From assembly GCA_029948255.1 (NCBI GenBank), contig JALIZF010001915.1, positions 682,001 through 746,000 on the forward strand: a DNA stretch of 64,000 bases, in the 5' to 3' direction. This document shows, one piece after another, positions 1-18,900 of the stretch. The DNA comes from Telmatactis stephensoni (taxonomy: Eukaryota > Cnidaria > Anthozoa > Actiniaria > Isophelliidae). A model generated the notes under the pieces. The model was not told the DNA's origin. It was given only the letters and a program-made list of their open reading frames with translations, and made no database searches. Position 1 is the first letter of the stretch. Every line of letters begins with the position of its first letter. The translations under genes were made by a program, and so were the position numbers.

Positions 1-1216
1 GACCGCAAAGGAGTATGGGTAGTTGAAAAAGTTTACTCTCTTTTTGGCTTTGGTCTTCATTTTTAAGCATTAATGAATAAAAGACTTTGTTGTATAAGCT
101 CAACACCAGCTGGTTGAGAATTGTCGTGCTGATATTTATGTGGTTTTATAGCTTTTAGTAATTCCTACCCATACTCCATTTCGGGTGAGTCGCGTAGAAT
201 TGAGTCTATTTGCCGACAACGTTAATTGAAATAGGTGTATACAGTGCTACAGATTCCCATGCATTCATTCCCATGCATTCATTCCTGTCTAGACGATTAT
301 TTTCAGTTACTAAACGAAGCTATGACTTCAAGCTTGCCTCGAGGAGGCGAGAGGAACATCATTTGACAAGTGTGTGTGAATAAACGTTTGGTTGACTGAT
401 AGGTAAGGGACTATGCAGTCTTAAAATCGTAGCCATTTTTGAGCTCGGAAAAGTCAGCCCTTTGTATCCTAATTGTTGAGTTGTATCAGCCCTCGGAAAT
501 ATCAGTTAAACACGGTAAATGTTTATTTCGACACCGGATAATGTTCGCGCCAAGGACCACGTACCATGCAAGATTCCACTTTTCCCTGTCATTTATCTGT
601 TTTATGATTACTCGGATTTGAATTAAAGACAACATTATAGCTACAAATTTAATTAAAAAATAAGGATGTTAAGCTGACAGTAAAGCAAGAGATTCACTAA
701 GGACTTTCGAGATAGAGAAAAGAGTTAGATGCAATTTCCGTGCAACTTATAGCAATATCTATACTATCACTTATTTTATTAAATCTGTAGGTCGTTTTTA
801 CCTTAAGTGGATATTTATACAATTGCGGAATGGGCGGAGAATATTCCCCTTCAATTGTGAATGAATCGATAGGATGGGGACAAAAAGAGGCGGTCCCACT
901 TCTGACACCAGAATCTTGTAACGCGCCTTCGTTCTTATGTAAAACAAAACTAAGACATTTACTACACGAAAAACAGCAAATAATATTATTTAGTTAATTA
1001 GTAAGTAATGATTACTTTGTAATAACTAAAAGATGGTGTATTGTGACAATCACACTACGTCAAGTACTCAAGTGTGTACCCGCTGACCGTAAATTTTGAT
1101 TTGCTAATTTTCAAGAGGTTTTGGTTTCACAAGTCTGAGGTCATAATGGATAAATGAACAAGAACTTGTTGTATCATTATTATATTTGACAGTGCAGTAA
1201 GTCTATACTGGATGCA
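1..1216. other. 5' intergenic region
   Basis: Apart from the fold-back element at 10-178 this holds no recognisable gene. It presumably includes the CAP gene 1 promoter and 5' UTR, whose start cannot be placed. Confidence 0.5.
10..178. repeat. Fold-back element, GGAGTATGGGTAG termini, copy 1
   Basis: GGAGTATGGGTAGTTG at the left end is answered by CTACCCATACTCC at the right end, with a non-palindromic middle of about 130 bp. Copies 2 and 3 are at 16251-16428 (opposite orientation) and 34887-35049. Small, non-coding and structured like a MITE. Confidence 0.7.
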
Positions 1217-4200
1217 ATGATGGATAATACTAAGCAATTTTTTATATTGCTATTGTTGGGTATTTTTACCACTACAGGTAGGTACAGGATCTCTTTAACT
1301 GTTTTACCATTAAATCCATTATTTGATTTGAAGTTAGAAACGAAAAGATTGCTAACTTTTTATAACCATGATGCAGGACAGAAATACGTAGAAATCTAAA
1401 CAAAGCACTTGTGTGCGCGCTTGTGTGTGTTCCTTGGTTCGTCCCACCAGTTTTTGTTCACATACAATTGTAATTTTTTCCATTCAAGACATGAATGCCA
1501 GAAGTTAAAACTTCACTGTCCAGCTTTTTCCTCATTCTCTTAAACCTGTAGAGTATGTTATAAAAGCTAAATCATTACTGTTACTAGCTAGTATAATAAT
1601 CTTTTGTGAAAAAAAGTCAAATTACACTCAAAATAGGTTTACTTTCACGTTAGACTGTCCTTTTTTGCCGGTGATATATCTCATATTTTCTTTTCAGAGA
1701 GTCATCGCCTGCATAAGAAACATAGTCTCAAACATGCTCTTAGAAGGAAAATCTTCACAGAAAAGGCAGTCAAAAAGCAGTACATGTACTATCCTAGGTA
1801 TTACCCTCGACCAGCTCCAGGTAAATCTAAACTGATTGTTAATTCCAGGTTTGCTTGCTTTTTTTACCCAAAATTGTAGACAAATCCCAACATCATGGCA
1901 CTAGGATCATCCTAGCAGGCGAATCATCCTACCTGCTATACATTTACTATATTCTGTTCACATGGAAATTTGTGTCTTCACTTCGGGTACTAGGATCATT
2001 CTACTAAACAGAATGCAGTAAATGTATAACAGGTAGGATGATTCACCTGCTAGCATGATCCTAGTGCTAGGATGATCCCTAGTGTCATGTAAACACCCCC
2101 TTGTATAAAAACCTAGATCGTCTACTGTTAACTCTAAAAAGCTATGAAACGTTCCAGTTTTAATTACATTCTCGCGTTACATTCTCACGTTGCATTCTCA
2201 CGAGATTTTATAGGTATTATATATTGAGTCTTCAATGTATATAATCAATAGAAGGCCGCGATTCCTCGAAAATGAAATTACAGGCTGAATGAAACATACT
2301 AAAATAAGGCATACCTAACTTCACTCCTGATCTGATAACTAAATCCATCTGATAATATTTCAGTTCCAAGTTCATATGCTCGTGCTATGATGGATTACCG
2401 TTACCCTCAGAATCCAGTTGGTCGAGCTGTTGGTCGAGCTGTTGGTCGAGCTGCTGGTCGAAGCTGTTGTAATCAGACACCACAAACGTACAATATGGGA
2501 TCATCCTATCCATCACCATATCCATCTCCCTATCCATCACCATATCCATCACCATATCCATCACCATATCCATCACCATACCCATATCCATCTCCTTCCT
2601 ACGCCGCACAACCCTACCACTATCCCTCACCTATGGTATATACCTTCCCGGCCCAAGGACCACCAAGCTGTTGCCAAAGCTCCAATCCCCCGCCTTGCTG
2701 TATAAATCTAAAACCAGGCCAGTCAAAACGTATAGAGCTGAATGCTGGTGGACAAAAGTACGTCTTGTCAGTAAATCTTGAAAATAATTCTAACTCATCG
2801 GCCTGGTAAGTCTTGAGCATGAATCATTTTGAAAACGGTAAAAATATGTATTCGTCTCTCGTTTTCTAGTTTCTTTAAAATCTATTAATAAGCAATTGTG
2901 ACCTAAGTCGATGGCTTGTACAATTTTCAGTTTCAAAAAATAGTCAAGATGCTTCTCCATCCCCAACGCCTGCGGCCTCATCGGCAGGCTCCACTGGAAG
3001 TTCTACTATCCCCTCAACTCCCGCGCCTACTACATCAGCGTCTGCATCCACTGGACTTCCTATCAATGCTAATGGACCTTCCCCAAAACCGACATCAAGC
3101 CCTCCCACACTCAGCGCCTCATTAGAAGGTTCCGAATCGCTGAGTTCTCCATCGCCGAGATCTCCATCATCAAGTTCTCCAACACTAGCTTCTCCATCAT
3201 TGGGCTCTCCATCATCAAGTTCTTCATCATCTGTTTCTCCATCATCGGGTTCTCCATCACCAGGTTCTCCATCATCAAGTTCCCCATCGCCAAGTGCACC
3301 AAAACCGACCAAACCAGTACAACTTAGTCAGACCATTTCTTCCAATAATCCTGCTTCACCAAGTGCACCAAAACCAACTAAACTAACACAACCTAGTCAG
3401 GGCATTTCCTCAAACAATCCTGCTTCACCAAGTGTACCAAATCCAACTAAACTAGCACAACTTATTCATGGCATTTCCTCCAACAGCCCTGCTTCACCAA
3501 GTGTATCAAAACCGACCAAACCAGCACAACTTACTCAGGGTATTTCCTCCAACAGTGCTGCTTCACCAAGTGTACCAAATCCAACTAAACTAGCACAACT
3601 TAGTCAGGCCATTTCCCCCAACAGTGTTGCTTCACCAAGTGTACTAAATCCGACTAAACTAACACAAGTTAGTCAGGGCATTTCCTCCAACAATCCTGTT
3701 TTACAAAGTGTACCAAAACCGACTAAACTAGCACAAACTAGTCAGGCCATTCCTTCCAACAAACCTGTTAACCAAAAAGCATCTAACGATCTTAGCGGAG
3801 AAAATTTTAGTAAAGAGGTTGACATTTTAAGCAAGGAAATTGACATGACAATTGGTAATCAAGGAGTTCATATAATAACAAAACCATATGGCACAGGACA
3901 AAAAGTTGATTACCACGTGAAAGACGACGCTCATGGACAAGGTCAAGTAGGAAAGCAAAACACTGTTTTAAGTATGCAAGCAAATGACTCAATTGTGATT
4001 GTAGTTGGGAAGCCTTTGATGGAAGGTCCTCAACAAGAAAAGCAAGACTTTGAAGTTATTAATGAACTAAAACATCATCACAAAGGAAGTAAGGGCAAGA
4101 ATCCATCAAACAAAATTAAGCTGAAAGATGGCTGTACAAATGGATTCTCCAAGTGTCCTGCTTTACCATGTCCACAACCTTGTCCTCCACAAACAGTTGC

Positions 4201-6229
4201 TTGTCAACATCCAGCCCTATCACCTTGTCCTCAGCAACAAATAAGCCCATGTCCACAGCAAAACACCATGCAATGTATTCCTGAATCACCTTGTTCTCAA
4301 GTACCATGTCCTACATTTGGGCCTGATCCGTGTGCAGCCCAGCAACCATGCATAGTTCTACAAGGAGTAACTTGCTGTCCAGTCAATACCACTACACCAT
4401 CATCACCAGGAGACGGCAATGTTGGTCAGGGCCAAGGAGGGCAGGGCCAAGGAGGGCAGGGCCAAGGAGGGCAGGGTCCAGGAGGGCAGGGTCCAGGAGG
4501 GCAGGGACAACCAGGTGGAGGTGGTGGAGGAGGAGGAGGAGGAGGGCCCGCAAGGATGACAGCAGGCGGCGGCCATGGTCCCGGAGGTGGCCGTGGTCCT
4601 GGAGGCGGCCATGGTCCCGGAGGTGCTCATCCTGGTGGTGGCACAGGTGGTGGACGGACGAGGTGCTTCAGCCCCAAGTAAGTAGATTTCGCTGTTGCCC
4701 TGAATGCCCCTCTTATCCACGCAGTTCAATGCAGCTTTCAAACGCATAAGTATCTAATGAAAGACAGATGCGTATAAAAAAATTTCGCTTCCTGGACATT
4801 AGTACTTCAGTGAAAGGCCATGACCGTTCATTGTATATGACTCTACCTTGGATTTAATTTCTAATCGCTGCCTATGTGTTTTTCCTGTTATGAATTCGAT
4901 AGCTTGTTATTACAATTATTATAAAAAAATCTCCTAACTTTCTGCAGAGGGCACGTGTAGAAAGCAATCGATTGATGAGCACAATGCAAAAAGAGCCCTG
5001 CATAGAGTACCACCTATGAGATTAAACGCTGCCATGAACCAAGCTGCACTAAACTACGCAAGGCAACTTGCAGCAACTGGAACTGGACAGTTAAAGCACT
5101 CGCCAAGAAATTCAAGACCTGGACAGGGGGAGAATTTGGCAATGACATGCAGACCAGGTAAATGATAATGGTATTAAACCAGTAAGGGTCACCTACTGAT
5201 ATCACGAGCAGTGCGTCATGAAATTTATTGCCTCTTATTATGTATTGACCTTATGATGTCACGAATATTATTGCCCTTATGACGTCACAAAAATAGTATT
5301 GCCCTTATGACGTCACAAACATCATTATTCTTAATGTTGCCCTTATGACGTTACGCTTCATATCAGCATAACGATAACATTGTTGTCACCTTATTGTTTT
5401 TGTTACTCATACAGACTGCAAAGCTGTCACTGATAACTGGTACAACGAAATCAGCAAGTACAACTGGAATGCACCAGGATTTTCTATGGCAACAGGACAT
5501 TTTACACAAGTCGTCTGGAAAAACTCCAAAGAACTTGGAATTGGATTTGCAAACTTTAAACATGGACAATGTAAGCCTCTTTATCAATTTACTTATTTCT
5601 TGTTTTTTTACGATGATTAGAACCTGCGAGAGCATTTTTACCATTGTGGCTACGTTGTTGTCTGTAATCGTTACACGTTTCGTTGCGTTATTGTTACGTT
5701 ATCGTTACGTCGCTTTGTGCTACTTAAGTTGTCGTTGCATCATTGAGAGCTGATGTTATGTTTGCGCTACGTTATCGCTCCCGACTGAATCGCAAAACAG
5801 TGAACCCCCCTCTAAAACGGACGCAATCGAGACCGTCAACAGGTGTCCGCATTAGAGGGGTGTCCGTCTTAGTAAGGTTTTCGTCTTGGAGGGGGTTTAA
5901 ATACAGTAAAGTTATAAGATTTGGACAGAAAGGGACCAGTAATCAATGTCCATCTTAGAGAGGTGTTCGTCTTAGAGAGGTGTTCGTCTTGGAGGGAGTT
6001 TAAATGCAGTAGATATATGTGATATGGGCAGCAGGGATTAGCCATGAATGTCCATTTTAGAGAGGTATTCGTCTTAAAGAGGTGTTCGTTAGATGAGAGT
6101 TTACTGTAATATCTTACGATTTTACTTTATGACATTTCAGATGGCACGTGTTATATCGTCGTTGCTCGATACAGACCAGCTGGAAACGTCTTTGGACAAT
6201 TTCCACAAAACGTCCCAAGGAGAAGTTAG
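1217..6229 (+). CDS. Secreted CAP-domain (SCP/PR-1) protein with Ser/Pro-, Cys/Pro- and Gly-rich repeats, paralogue 1
   Basis: Seven exons: 1217-1277, 1698-1820, 2364-2805, 2931-4677, 4948-5157, 5415-5570, 6141-6229 (about 941 aa). Exon 1 encodes a signal peptide (MMDNTKQFFILLLLGIFTTT). Exon 2 is basic. Exon 3 has VGRA and YPSP repeats and then a Cys-Cys module (CCQS...PCC...LNAGGQKYVLSV). Exon 4 has Ser-Pro runs, seven 23-residue repeats, a Cys/Pro-rich segment and a Gly-rich tail. Exons 5-7 form a CAP domain: [21 protein letters not shown] and YIVVARYRPAGN match the CAP signature helices and the GAPR-1/PR-1 group. CAP proteins act outside cells or on membranes; a role in matrix, mucus or secretion is inference. 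Introns after exons 1, 2, 5 and 6 are phase 1. Two junctions need one base removed: the A-run at 2935-2940, and the exon 4/5 join (4677/4948). The CAP exons themselves are clean. The total of 2828 nt is two more than a multiple of three, which agrees with two extra bases. Confidence 0.85.
1893..2090. repeat. Fold-back element in CAP gene 1 intron 2
   Basis: The left arm (about 1893-1965, starting GGCACTAGGATCATCCTAGC) pairs with the right arm (about 2005-2090, ending in GATCCCTAGTG), sharing the inner blocks GGTAGGATGATTC and ACATTTACT. A loop of about 40 bp remains. Confidence 0.75.
2407..2606 (+). repeat. In-frame tandem codon repeats in CAP gene 1 exon 3
   Basis: Four 12-nt units encode VGRA-like tetrapeptides (2416-2463). 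They are followed by about seven 12-nt units (2513-2600) encoding Tyr-Pro-Ser-Pro. Both arrays stay in the coding frame of the exon. The Tyr/Pro content resembles adhesive or matrix proteins, which is only an analogy. Confidence 0.8.
3330..3775 (+). repeat. 69-nt (23-residue) Ser/Pro/Lys-rich coding repeats in CAP gene 1
   Basis: About seven in-frame copies share the pattern ISSNxPASPSxPxPTKLxQ, diverging towards the end of the array. The run is preceded by Ser-Pro-rich sequence from 2945. There are many potential O-glycosylation sites. The array ends just before a non-repetitive segment (about 3780-4130) and the Cys/Pro-rich region. Confidence 0.85.
4132..4665 (+). repeat. Cys/Pro-rich segment followed by Gly-rich repeats in CAP gene 1
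   Basis: 4132-4390 encodes about 14 cysteines in Pro-rich context (CPALPCPQPCPPQ, SPCPQQQISPCPQQ, ending TCCP). 4410-4510 encodes GQGGQGQGG-type repeats with a perfect 15-nt period in places, and 4515-4660 a polyglycine run with GHGPGG repeats. The same order (Cys/Pro block, then Gly repeats) occurs in paralogue 2. Cys spacing does not match the canonical cnidarian minicollagen domain. Confidence 0.75.
5230..5355. repeat. ~30-bp minisatellite in CAP gene 1 intron
   Basis: Four imperfect units of TTGCCCTTATGACGTCACAA, each containing the CRE-like palindrome TGACGTCA (one unit degenerate). Located between CAP exons 5 and 6. Confidence 0.65.
5815..6110. repeat. Degenerate tandem repeats in CAP gene 1 last intron
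   Basis: Repeated versions of GTCC(G/A)TCTTAGAGAGGTGTTCG and GAGGGGGTTTAAATACAGTA. These resemble the dispersed 'TTAGAGGTGTCCG' repeats common in invertebrate introns; no coding content seen. Confidence 0.55.
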
Positions 6230-7552
6230 TGTATACAACAAAGCATCAAACCAGCCGTTTTACAACCTTATAAATATTTCTTGCATCGACAGAACGGCTG
6301 AACTGTACTATGACTCGTCTCTTCCACTATGTTGAAGGATGTAAATTTCTGTAAATCCTGAACATAATTAATAGAGTAAACCCGGTTTTCTAAAAGGACA
6401 TAAGCGTCATTAGTTTTCTACGCATCCGCGGTAGAAGTTTCCCAGAATTCTTTGCGCGCGCAAGCGAGGTCTTGCGTTTGTATGAGTAAAACGTTGATTG
6501 TCATTTCAGAACAAGTAGAAACTTCAAAGAATTTCATGATAGCCCTTGTTATGAACTTTTATCGGAATTTGAAGGCACTACACTACTTTCTGCTGAGTGT
6601 TTCCAGTACATCTAAAGCGCACACTTTAATTTTTTCCCCTGACCTCGTTTGCGAGCGCTAAATCGTTATGAATTCTGGGAAACTCCGGGAAGGTGAATTT
6701 AGCTGTGTGTGATGACACAAACTGCAGTCTCGTAAGAGACTAAACCGTATAATCACATCTATCATATACACAACGTGATAATATACGACTCATTTTGGAC
6801 AGTGTTTGCCTGCTATTCTCTAAGTGAGTCTGTGTGTGTTACTGGCGCTAATAATGCTTATGTCGTTAGTGAAAACCATGGGGACAAGCAGTAGCTACGT
6901 CTCATTGCTAGAGTTGTATTAGGCTAGCTATAGTATAAAAATGACTAGATAGTGACAGTTTCTGACTCTATTGCTTGTCTTGTCTTGTCTTCGTTGAAGA
7001 TATTTTTGCATGATATAGATATCGATACTGTAAATGCGACTTTGGATTATTATGATACATATTGTATTATAGTGTTGTGATAATAGATTATTAAAGTCTT
7101 ACACACATAGTTAATTATTGCACTGCTCTAGTATCAATAATGGACCGCATTTATTGTTATAGATAAAATGTTCAAATACTTCGTTGTTGCTGGCCTCCCT
7201 CGGTTGCATTGTGATCAATGATCAATAAAATATTCAAATACTTCGGAACATTGCTACAATATGTTAAATACTTCATGAAGTTTGAATTCTTTTAAAAAGC
7301 ATGATTTCAGATCAAATCACCCTATTTAATCTAAACAAAATTAGCTTGGGTGCATGATCTATTAGCTTAGGGTTCCAATTTTATTCCCTTTTCTTCAGAG
7401 TTAAATCCACACTACATATAAGTTACGATCTCCATGAGTTAGAACTCTTGATAATTAGCATGGTTTAGATCAAATTTTCCTATTAATTAAAACAAAATTA
7501 GCTTATAGGCTCTGTGATGGTGGATAGGGCCTTCCGTTCCCTTCCTTTCCGT

Positions 7553-7618
<66 letters not shown>

Positions 7619-9123
7619 GTCGGAGTAAAATCCACCCGTTAGGGTATCATTTATATAAAAACCTAACCCCATAAAGTTCGTTGATGGCAAGACTAATGAT
7701 AATAAAGATGATGGATGATGAGAAATATGATGATGATAATGATGCTGATGACGATGATCAGGATGCAACTCATGATACACCACTGTCTCTGATGCCACTC
7801 CTTCATTTTACTCCAGGGAATCTCTAGCTGTAAATAACAGAAAAACACCTTTTTAAGTAAATATCGCATTTAGATCTAGAAAAAAAAATGGGTTTAATTC
7901 TTAACGTTTCTCGGTGCGTACAATCTGTTTTAGGTTGCAAGTCAAACTGAGCAGTATTTAGAAAAGTCATTGCAAGGGTGGGTATACGTAAGTTGGTACA
8001 GTATCTTTAATTTAAGTAAGAGATTCGCGGTTCAAATCCTCTGATCATCACATCATTGTTTCGACGTTTTCCAACCCGTAACTGGGGATAGGGCAGTGAT
8101 GGGGATTCGAGGGACAAGTGCAGGGCATACTGTTTGCTACCTAGATCACTTCAAAGGACCAATCAGCTCACCCTCAGAACTCTCAATGGAATAATTCATG
8201 TCCCACAAACAAAATATTTGCATCATGATTCACAGACAGGTTTTAAACATTTCAGAAATTTAATTTTGACAGAATGTTTGAGTATCAGGCTATCAAAAAC
8301 ACCACGAGAAAAATTCTGATTGGACTTTTTCAATTGCTGATGTTGGATGAAATATGATAGCTTGTGGGGCATAGCAACGGTAACGATGGAAACAGGGGAA
8401 CCATGACTTTTGAGCCAAAGAGTTAAATATTCATCGATCTTCTCTTTTTACCTGATTCAATTTATTTCCGACTTAAGTAGTTTAGTTTTTCGATACTTGC
8501 TGCCACTTTGTAGGCGTTGGCTGTGAAGTTTGTTCTTAAAAGCGCATTTACTGGTAGAACGAGATCGGTTTTGTTGATATCTTTACATACTAGTGTCTCA
8601 TAGATTTCTCTTGTAAGAAACAAACAGGAAACTTGCACTGGTTTTGAGAAAACTCCTTGTGCGGGTCTCTAACTCGAGGCCTCTTGATTTGGCCTTAATT
8701 GGAATTAATCCTTTGCGTGAAATTTTTCACGGCGCGTCGTCGCTTCGAAATCGACTCTTTCCAATACCACCGTCTTGGGGTCTTGTTTTCATGCAATTGC
8801 CACCCAATTAAAAGCTTGTTAAAAAGCTGTTCGCCGCAGTCTTGATTGTGAATGACTTTCAAATTTTAACTAAATTAGTTTTGGTACCGCTAAAAACCTT
8901 TTAAAGTGAAAGTATATAAATCTGATATCAATCCGACAGACAAAACAATCAATATTTCATAATGATTTCCAATGAATCAAAGCACCCGCGCACAATGAAT
9001 TTTGATTTGTTCATTTCGAGAGGAATCCGAGACGTGCTAAGTCAGCTGTTGAGATCATGGTTGGTTTATCTGGGACAATCAGCACCAGATGCCTTGATTA
9101 AATATTCGTAAATCCCTCCCACA
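6230..9123. other. Intergenic region between the CAP paralogues
   Basis: AT-rich and non-coding by eye. It contains the (TC)n tract at 7558-7615 and no recognisable gene. A canonical AATAAA shortly after the CAP 1 stop was not seen. Confidence 0.5.
7558..7615. repeat. (TC)n microsatellite
   Basis: About 29 perfect TC dinucleotides. It creates an Arg-Glu open frame on the - strand with no coding support. Confidence 0.95.
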
Positions 9124-15674
<6,551 letters not shown>

Positions 15675-15924
15675 TGCAGGGTCAGTGCAGCTATATCAAA
15701 GAACTTGACATGAGAAAACAACCAAAAGATTATTAGAATTAAGATCAATTTTTAAAGGATCAAAAACTTATGACTTCCAAAAGGAAAAAGGTAGCTAAGG
15801 AAGGAGTTGGAAAATGAGGACTTGGATTCCTGGAACAAGATTTCATCCCGTTTCGATCTTACTCTTGATTCTATTCACATTATCCACCCTTTTCCGCTAT
15901 CACGATTTTGGGAAATTGGAGTCT

Positions 15925-15930
15925 AATAAA
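15925..15930 (+). terminator. Candidate poly(A) signal for CAP gene 2
   Basis: AATAAA lies about 250 nt after the inferred stop (15672-15674) and just before the convergent protease gene ends. It is the only such hexamer noticed in this short intergenic stretch. Confidence 0.45.
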
Positions 15931-15994
15931 GCATGAGTTATTATCATGTTGAAGAGACAGTTAGAATATTATTTGATATTGTCATTCATTTGCT

Positions 15995-18900
15995 TTATTT
16001 GTAATGGGTATTACACATGATAATGAATGCAATAAACATTGATGTTACAAGCTTGAAGTTATAGTAGTTGACAATCCACTTCTTATGGTATCTGACACTG
16101 GCATACACACCATACGCCCCTGCCCTGCCACACCCATCACCCCAACTTGTCACGCCTTCAAGGTACCACCTAGTTAAAACCAAAAAATATATACACCTAT
16201 TTCAAAAAACGTTGTCGCGAAAGGTCCAAAGCCTACTCGACTCGCCCGAAGGGAAGTATGGGTAGAAATTAGTAAACATAGAAAAGGCACATGAATATCA
16301 ACACGACGATTCACAATTAACTATCTTGCTTTTACCTTATACAACAAGGAATTTGAATTGTTGATGTTAAAAGTCAAGTTAAAACCGAAAATCGAGTGAG
16401 GTTTTGCAACTACCTATATTCCTTCTCGGTCTAGTCGCGTGGGCGTCAGGCCTCTCATACGACAACCTTTTATGAAATAGATGTACAAACATGTCGAACG
16501 TATAACAAACGTTCTTTACGGATCGTTACAGGAGGTGAATAGATACGTTATTTTGTGAGTTAGAACCTCGTTATCGATCGTTATCCTAAACGTGCAATTA
16601 TACATATATGTTTGTATTTAACGTTTTAAACTGCAGCTAGTCTCTCGGGTGGCTCAATCAAGTTTAGAAGTTTAGTTTGCAGTTGCTCGTTTTGCTCGTT
16701 TGCGTGCGAGTGTTTTTTTGTTTGTTTGTTTGTTTGTTTGTTTGTTTGTTTGTTTGTTTTCTTGTTTGTTGTTGTTGTTGTTGTTGTTTTGATTTTTTGA
16801 TATTTAATTTTTTATATTTATTCTGGACGGAATTTGCTCGAACATTATAGAGTGTTGAGATGTTTGAATTTTCACAAAATTTCCAACCAACAATTAAGTC
16901 AAAGTTCTACGCATATATACTGTCAATTACCTTTGAAATATAAACCATTTGCCTTTCCACAATGACACCGTTGGTCATGTTATAATAAATGCAGCGCAGT
17001 CGCTTTACGGTCGTGACGCAACGCTGTCTGCGCAGAATACGCCTACCGTAGCACTCATTTACCTTCCGTTAAACTCACAAACCAGGGGACCTCCAGAGTC
17101 TCCTTGACACGAATCAACTGCCCCTGATGACATCCCAGCACACATCATTGAGTCATGTAATTTATGGAGATACGCCCACATACATGAATACCACGATACA
17201 ATAGGTACAGACGCGTGATGGAGTGCGTTAGGTGATACTCCACCCTCTGATTTGTGACCCCATCCTAAATAAACATTAGTGTTAGGTGATTTTTATTGAG
17301 TCACGCAATGAAAGGGATATCCCCAGATACACGATGGTCACAGCCAAAAAGTAGTTATTACTCGGGCTACCTGTGGTAGTTAGTTTTTACTCGGGCAACC
17401 TGTGGTAGTCGGAGTCTAGATCTGTGTTGCGATCGTCAAAAGAGCAAGTGTGCAAAAATTACCCAGATAGCCTTCGCAAGCAAGCTTTATTACTCAGGCT
17501 ACCTCGTAGCCCGGATAAACGCGAGGTAGCCCGAGTAAACACGTTTGATTTCAGAAGGGCGCTCGCCTATAATAGAGGTGTTTATCGAATATAACTAAGT
17601 AGTAGTTTATTAAATGGTTGTCACTCATGGAGTGAGCCATTACCATGCATTGTAATAATAATTGTCAATATAAAGTGTTTGATCGAACTGAGTTTTTAAA
17701 AGGGGTTGTCACTAGTGAACATTCCACTCTCACTCCTTACTGTCCATCTACATCCAATATGGATTTCTTACCAGAGATCCAGCAACGTTTACCACTGTTC
17801 AGTTCAATTGCTGGCTCACCAAGGCATACAGTCCCGACAGCCTTTGTTAGCATAGCTGGTCTATTCAATCGTAGTAACGCAATGTCGTGACTCATATCTT
17901 TGGGTTTGTTGTACTCTGGGTGCCTAATTATTTCATCTACAGAAAAGTCTTGTTCCGTACCGACGTAACCTGATCTGTAGTGAGCACCCAATCTAAAAAT
18001 GCAAATTTTTTGTTTCCCTGTCAGTTTACACTGCAAGAACGGTAACGCTAAACCGACAGTGTGCATGTTTACTCCCCCCACTTCTAGGCTCAATTTACAG
18101 CCGTCAAGGGGGGAAGGAGTATCGCAAGCGCGCAAAACCCTGACAAAGGCAAAGGCAAAACAAAAGGCAAAGCTAATGTTTTACTTCGAAATCGCGGGGA
18201 GTGGTTGCCCAGTCTCCCGAGCCAAAGGCTCATGTATCAAGCGTTCGAAGGTGCGCCCTCTGCCCCCTCTATCCATCAGTGCTCCGTTTTAAGGGTATTT
18301 AAAGCTAATCAAAGCTACACGGAAAGGAAAGAAGTCGAAACAAGTGTGAAGTCACTGGGGATTGAACTCAGGACCTCTTGCACTGAAGGCCGCGTATTAA
18401 CCAACTGTGCCATCCTTGCTCCTGGAGACTGAGTCTACCGTCATCAGTGCTCTGTTGTACAGGTATTTTAAACTAATTTTAAAAAGCTACACGGATGGGA
18501 GGAAAGTTTAAACAAGGTTCAGAGGATCGAGCTAGGGATGGACCTCTCGTTCAGACACCTACTAGATGAGCCATCCCTTGCTCCATAAAGTGCTTAATTG
18601 CTCAAGGCACGTCACGTTGTGTCCGGTGTAGTAAGTCTTGCAATAAATGTTACAACTAGAGAATTCAGTGAAATCTACGCAAAGCGTGGATTACAAGTGC
18701 GTTTAGCTTTGCGTGAAAAAGAGTTTTTGAAAGAGTTCAAAAATGCCCTGAACGCTCATATTATTAATCAACAAATTATATATACTTATATTTTGATATC
18801 TATTTTTCCCCTTTTCATATGATCTGAAATATTTGTTATTTATTTATATCCACGTGATGTGGACTATGAAAATAAATGTAAGAAAAACGTAAATGTGACA

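Noticed and set aside
4132..4390. Minicollagen-type Cys-rich domain in CAP gene 1
   Set aside because: Cys/Pro-rich but the spacing lacks the regular C-x3-C series ending in CC, and no Gly-X-Y collagen run follows.
7487..7798. His-rich / Arg-Glu frame on the - strand
   Set aside because: Created by GAT-rich and (TC)n simple sequence.
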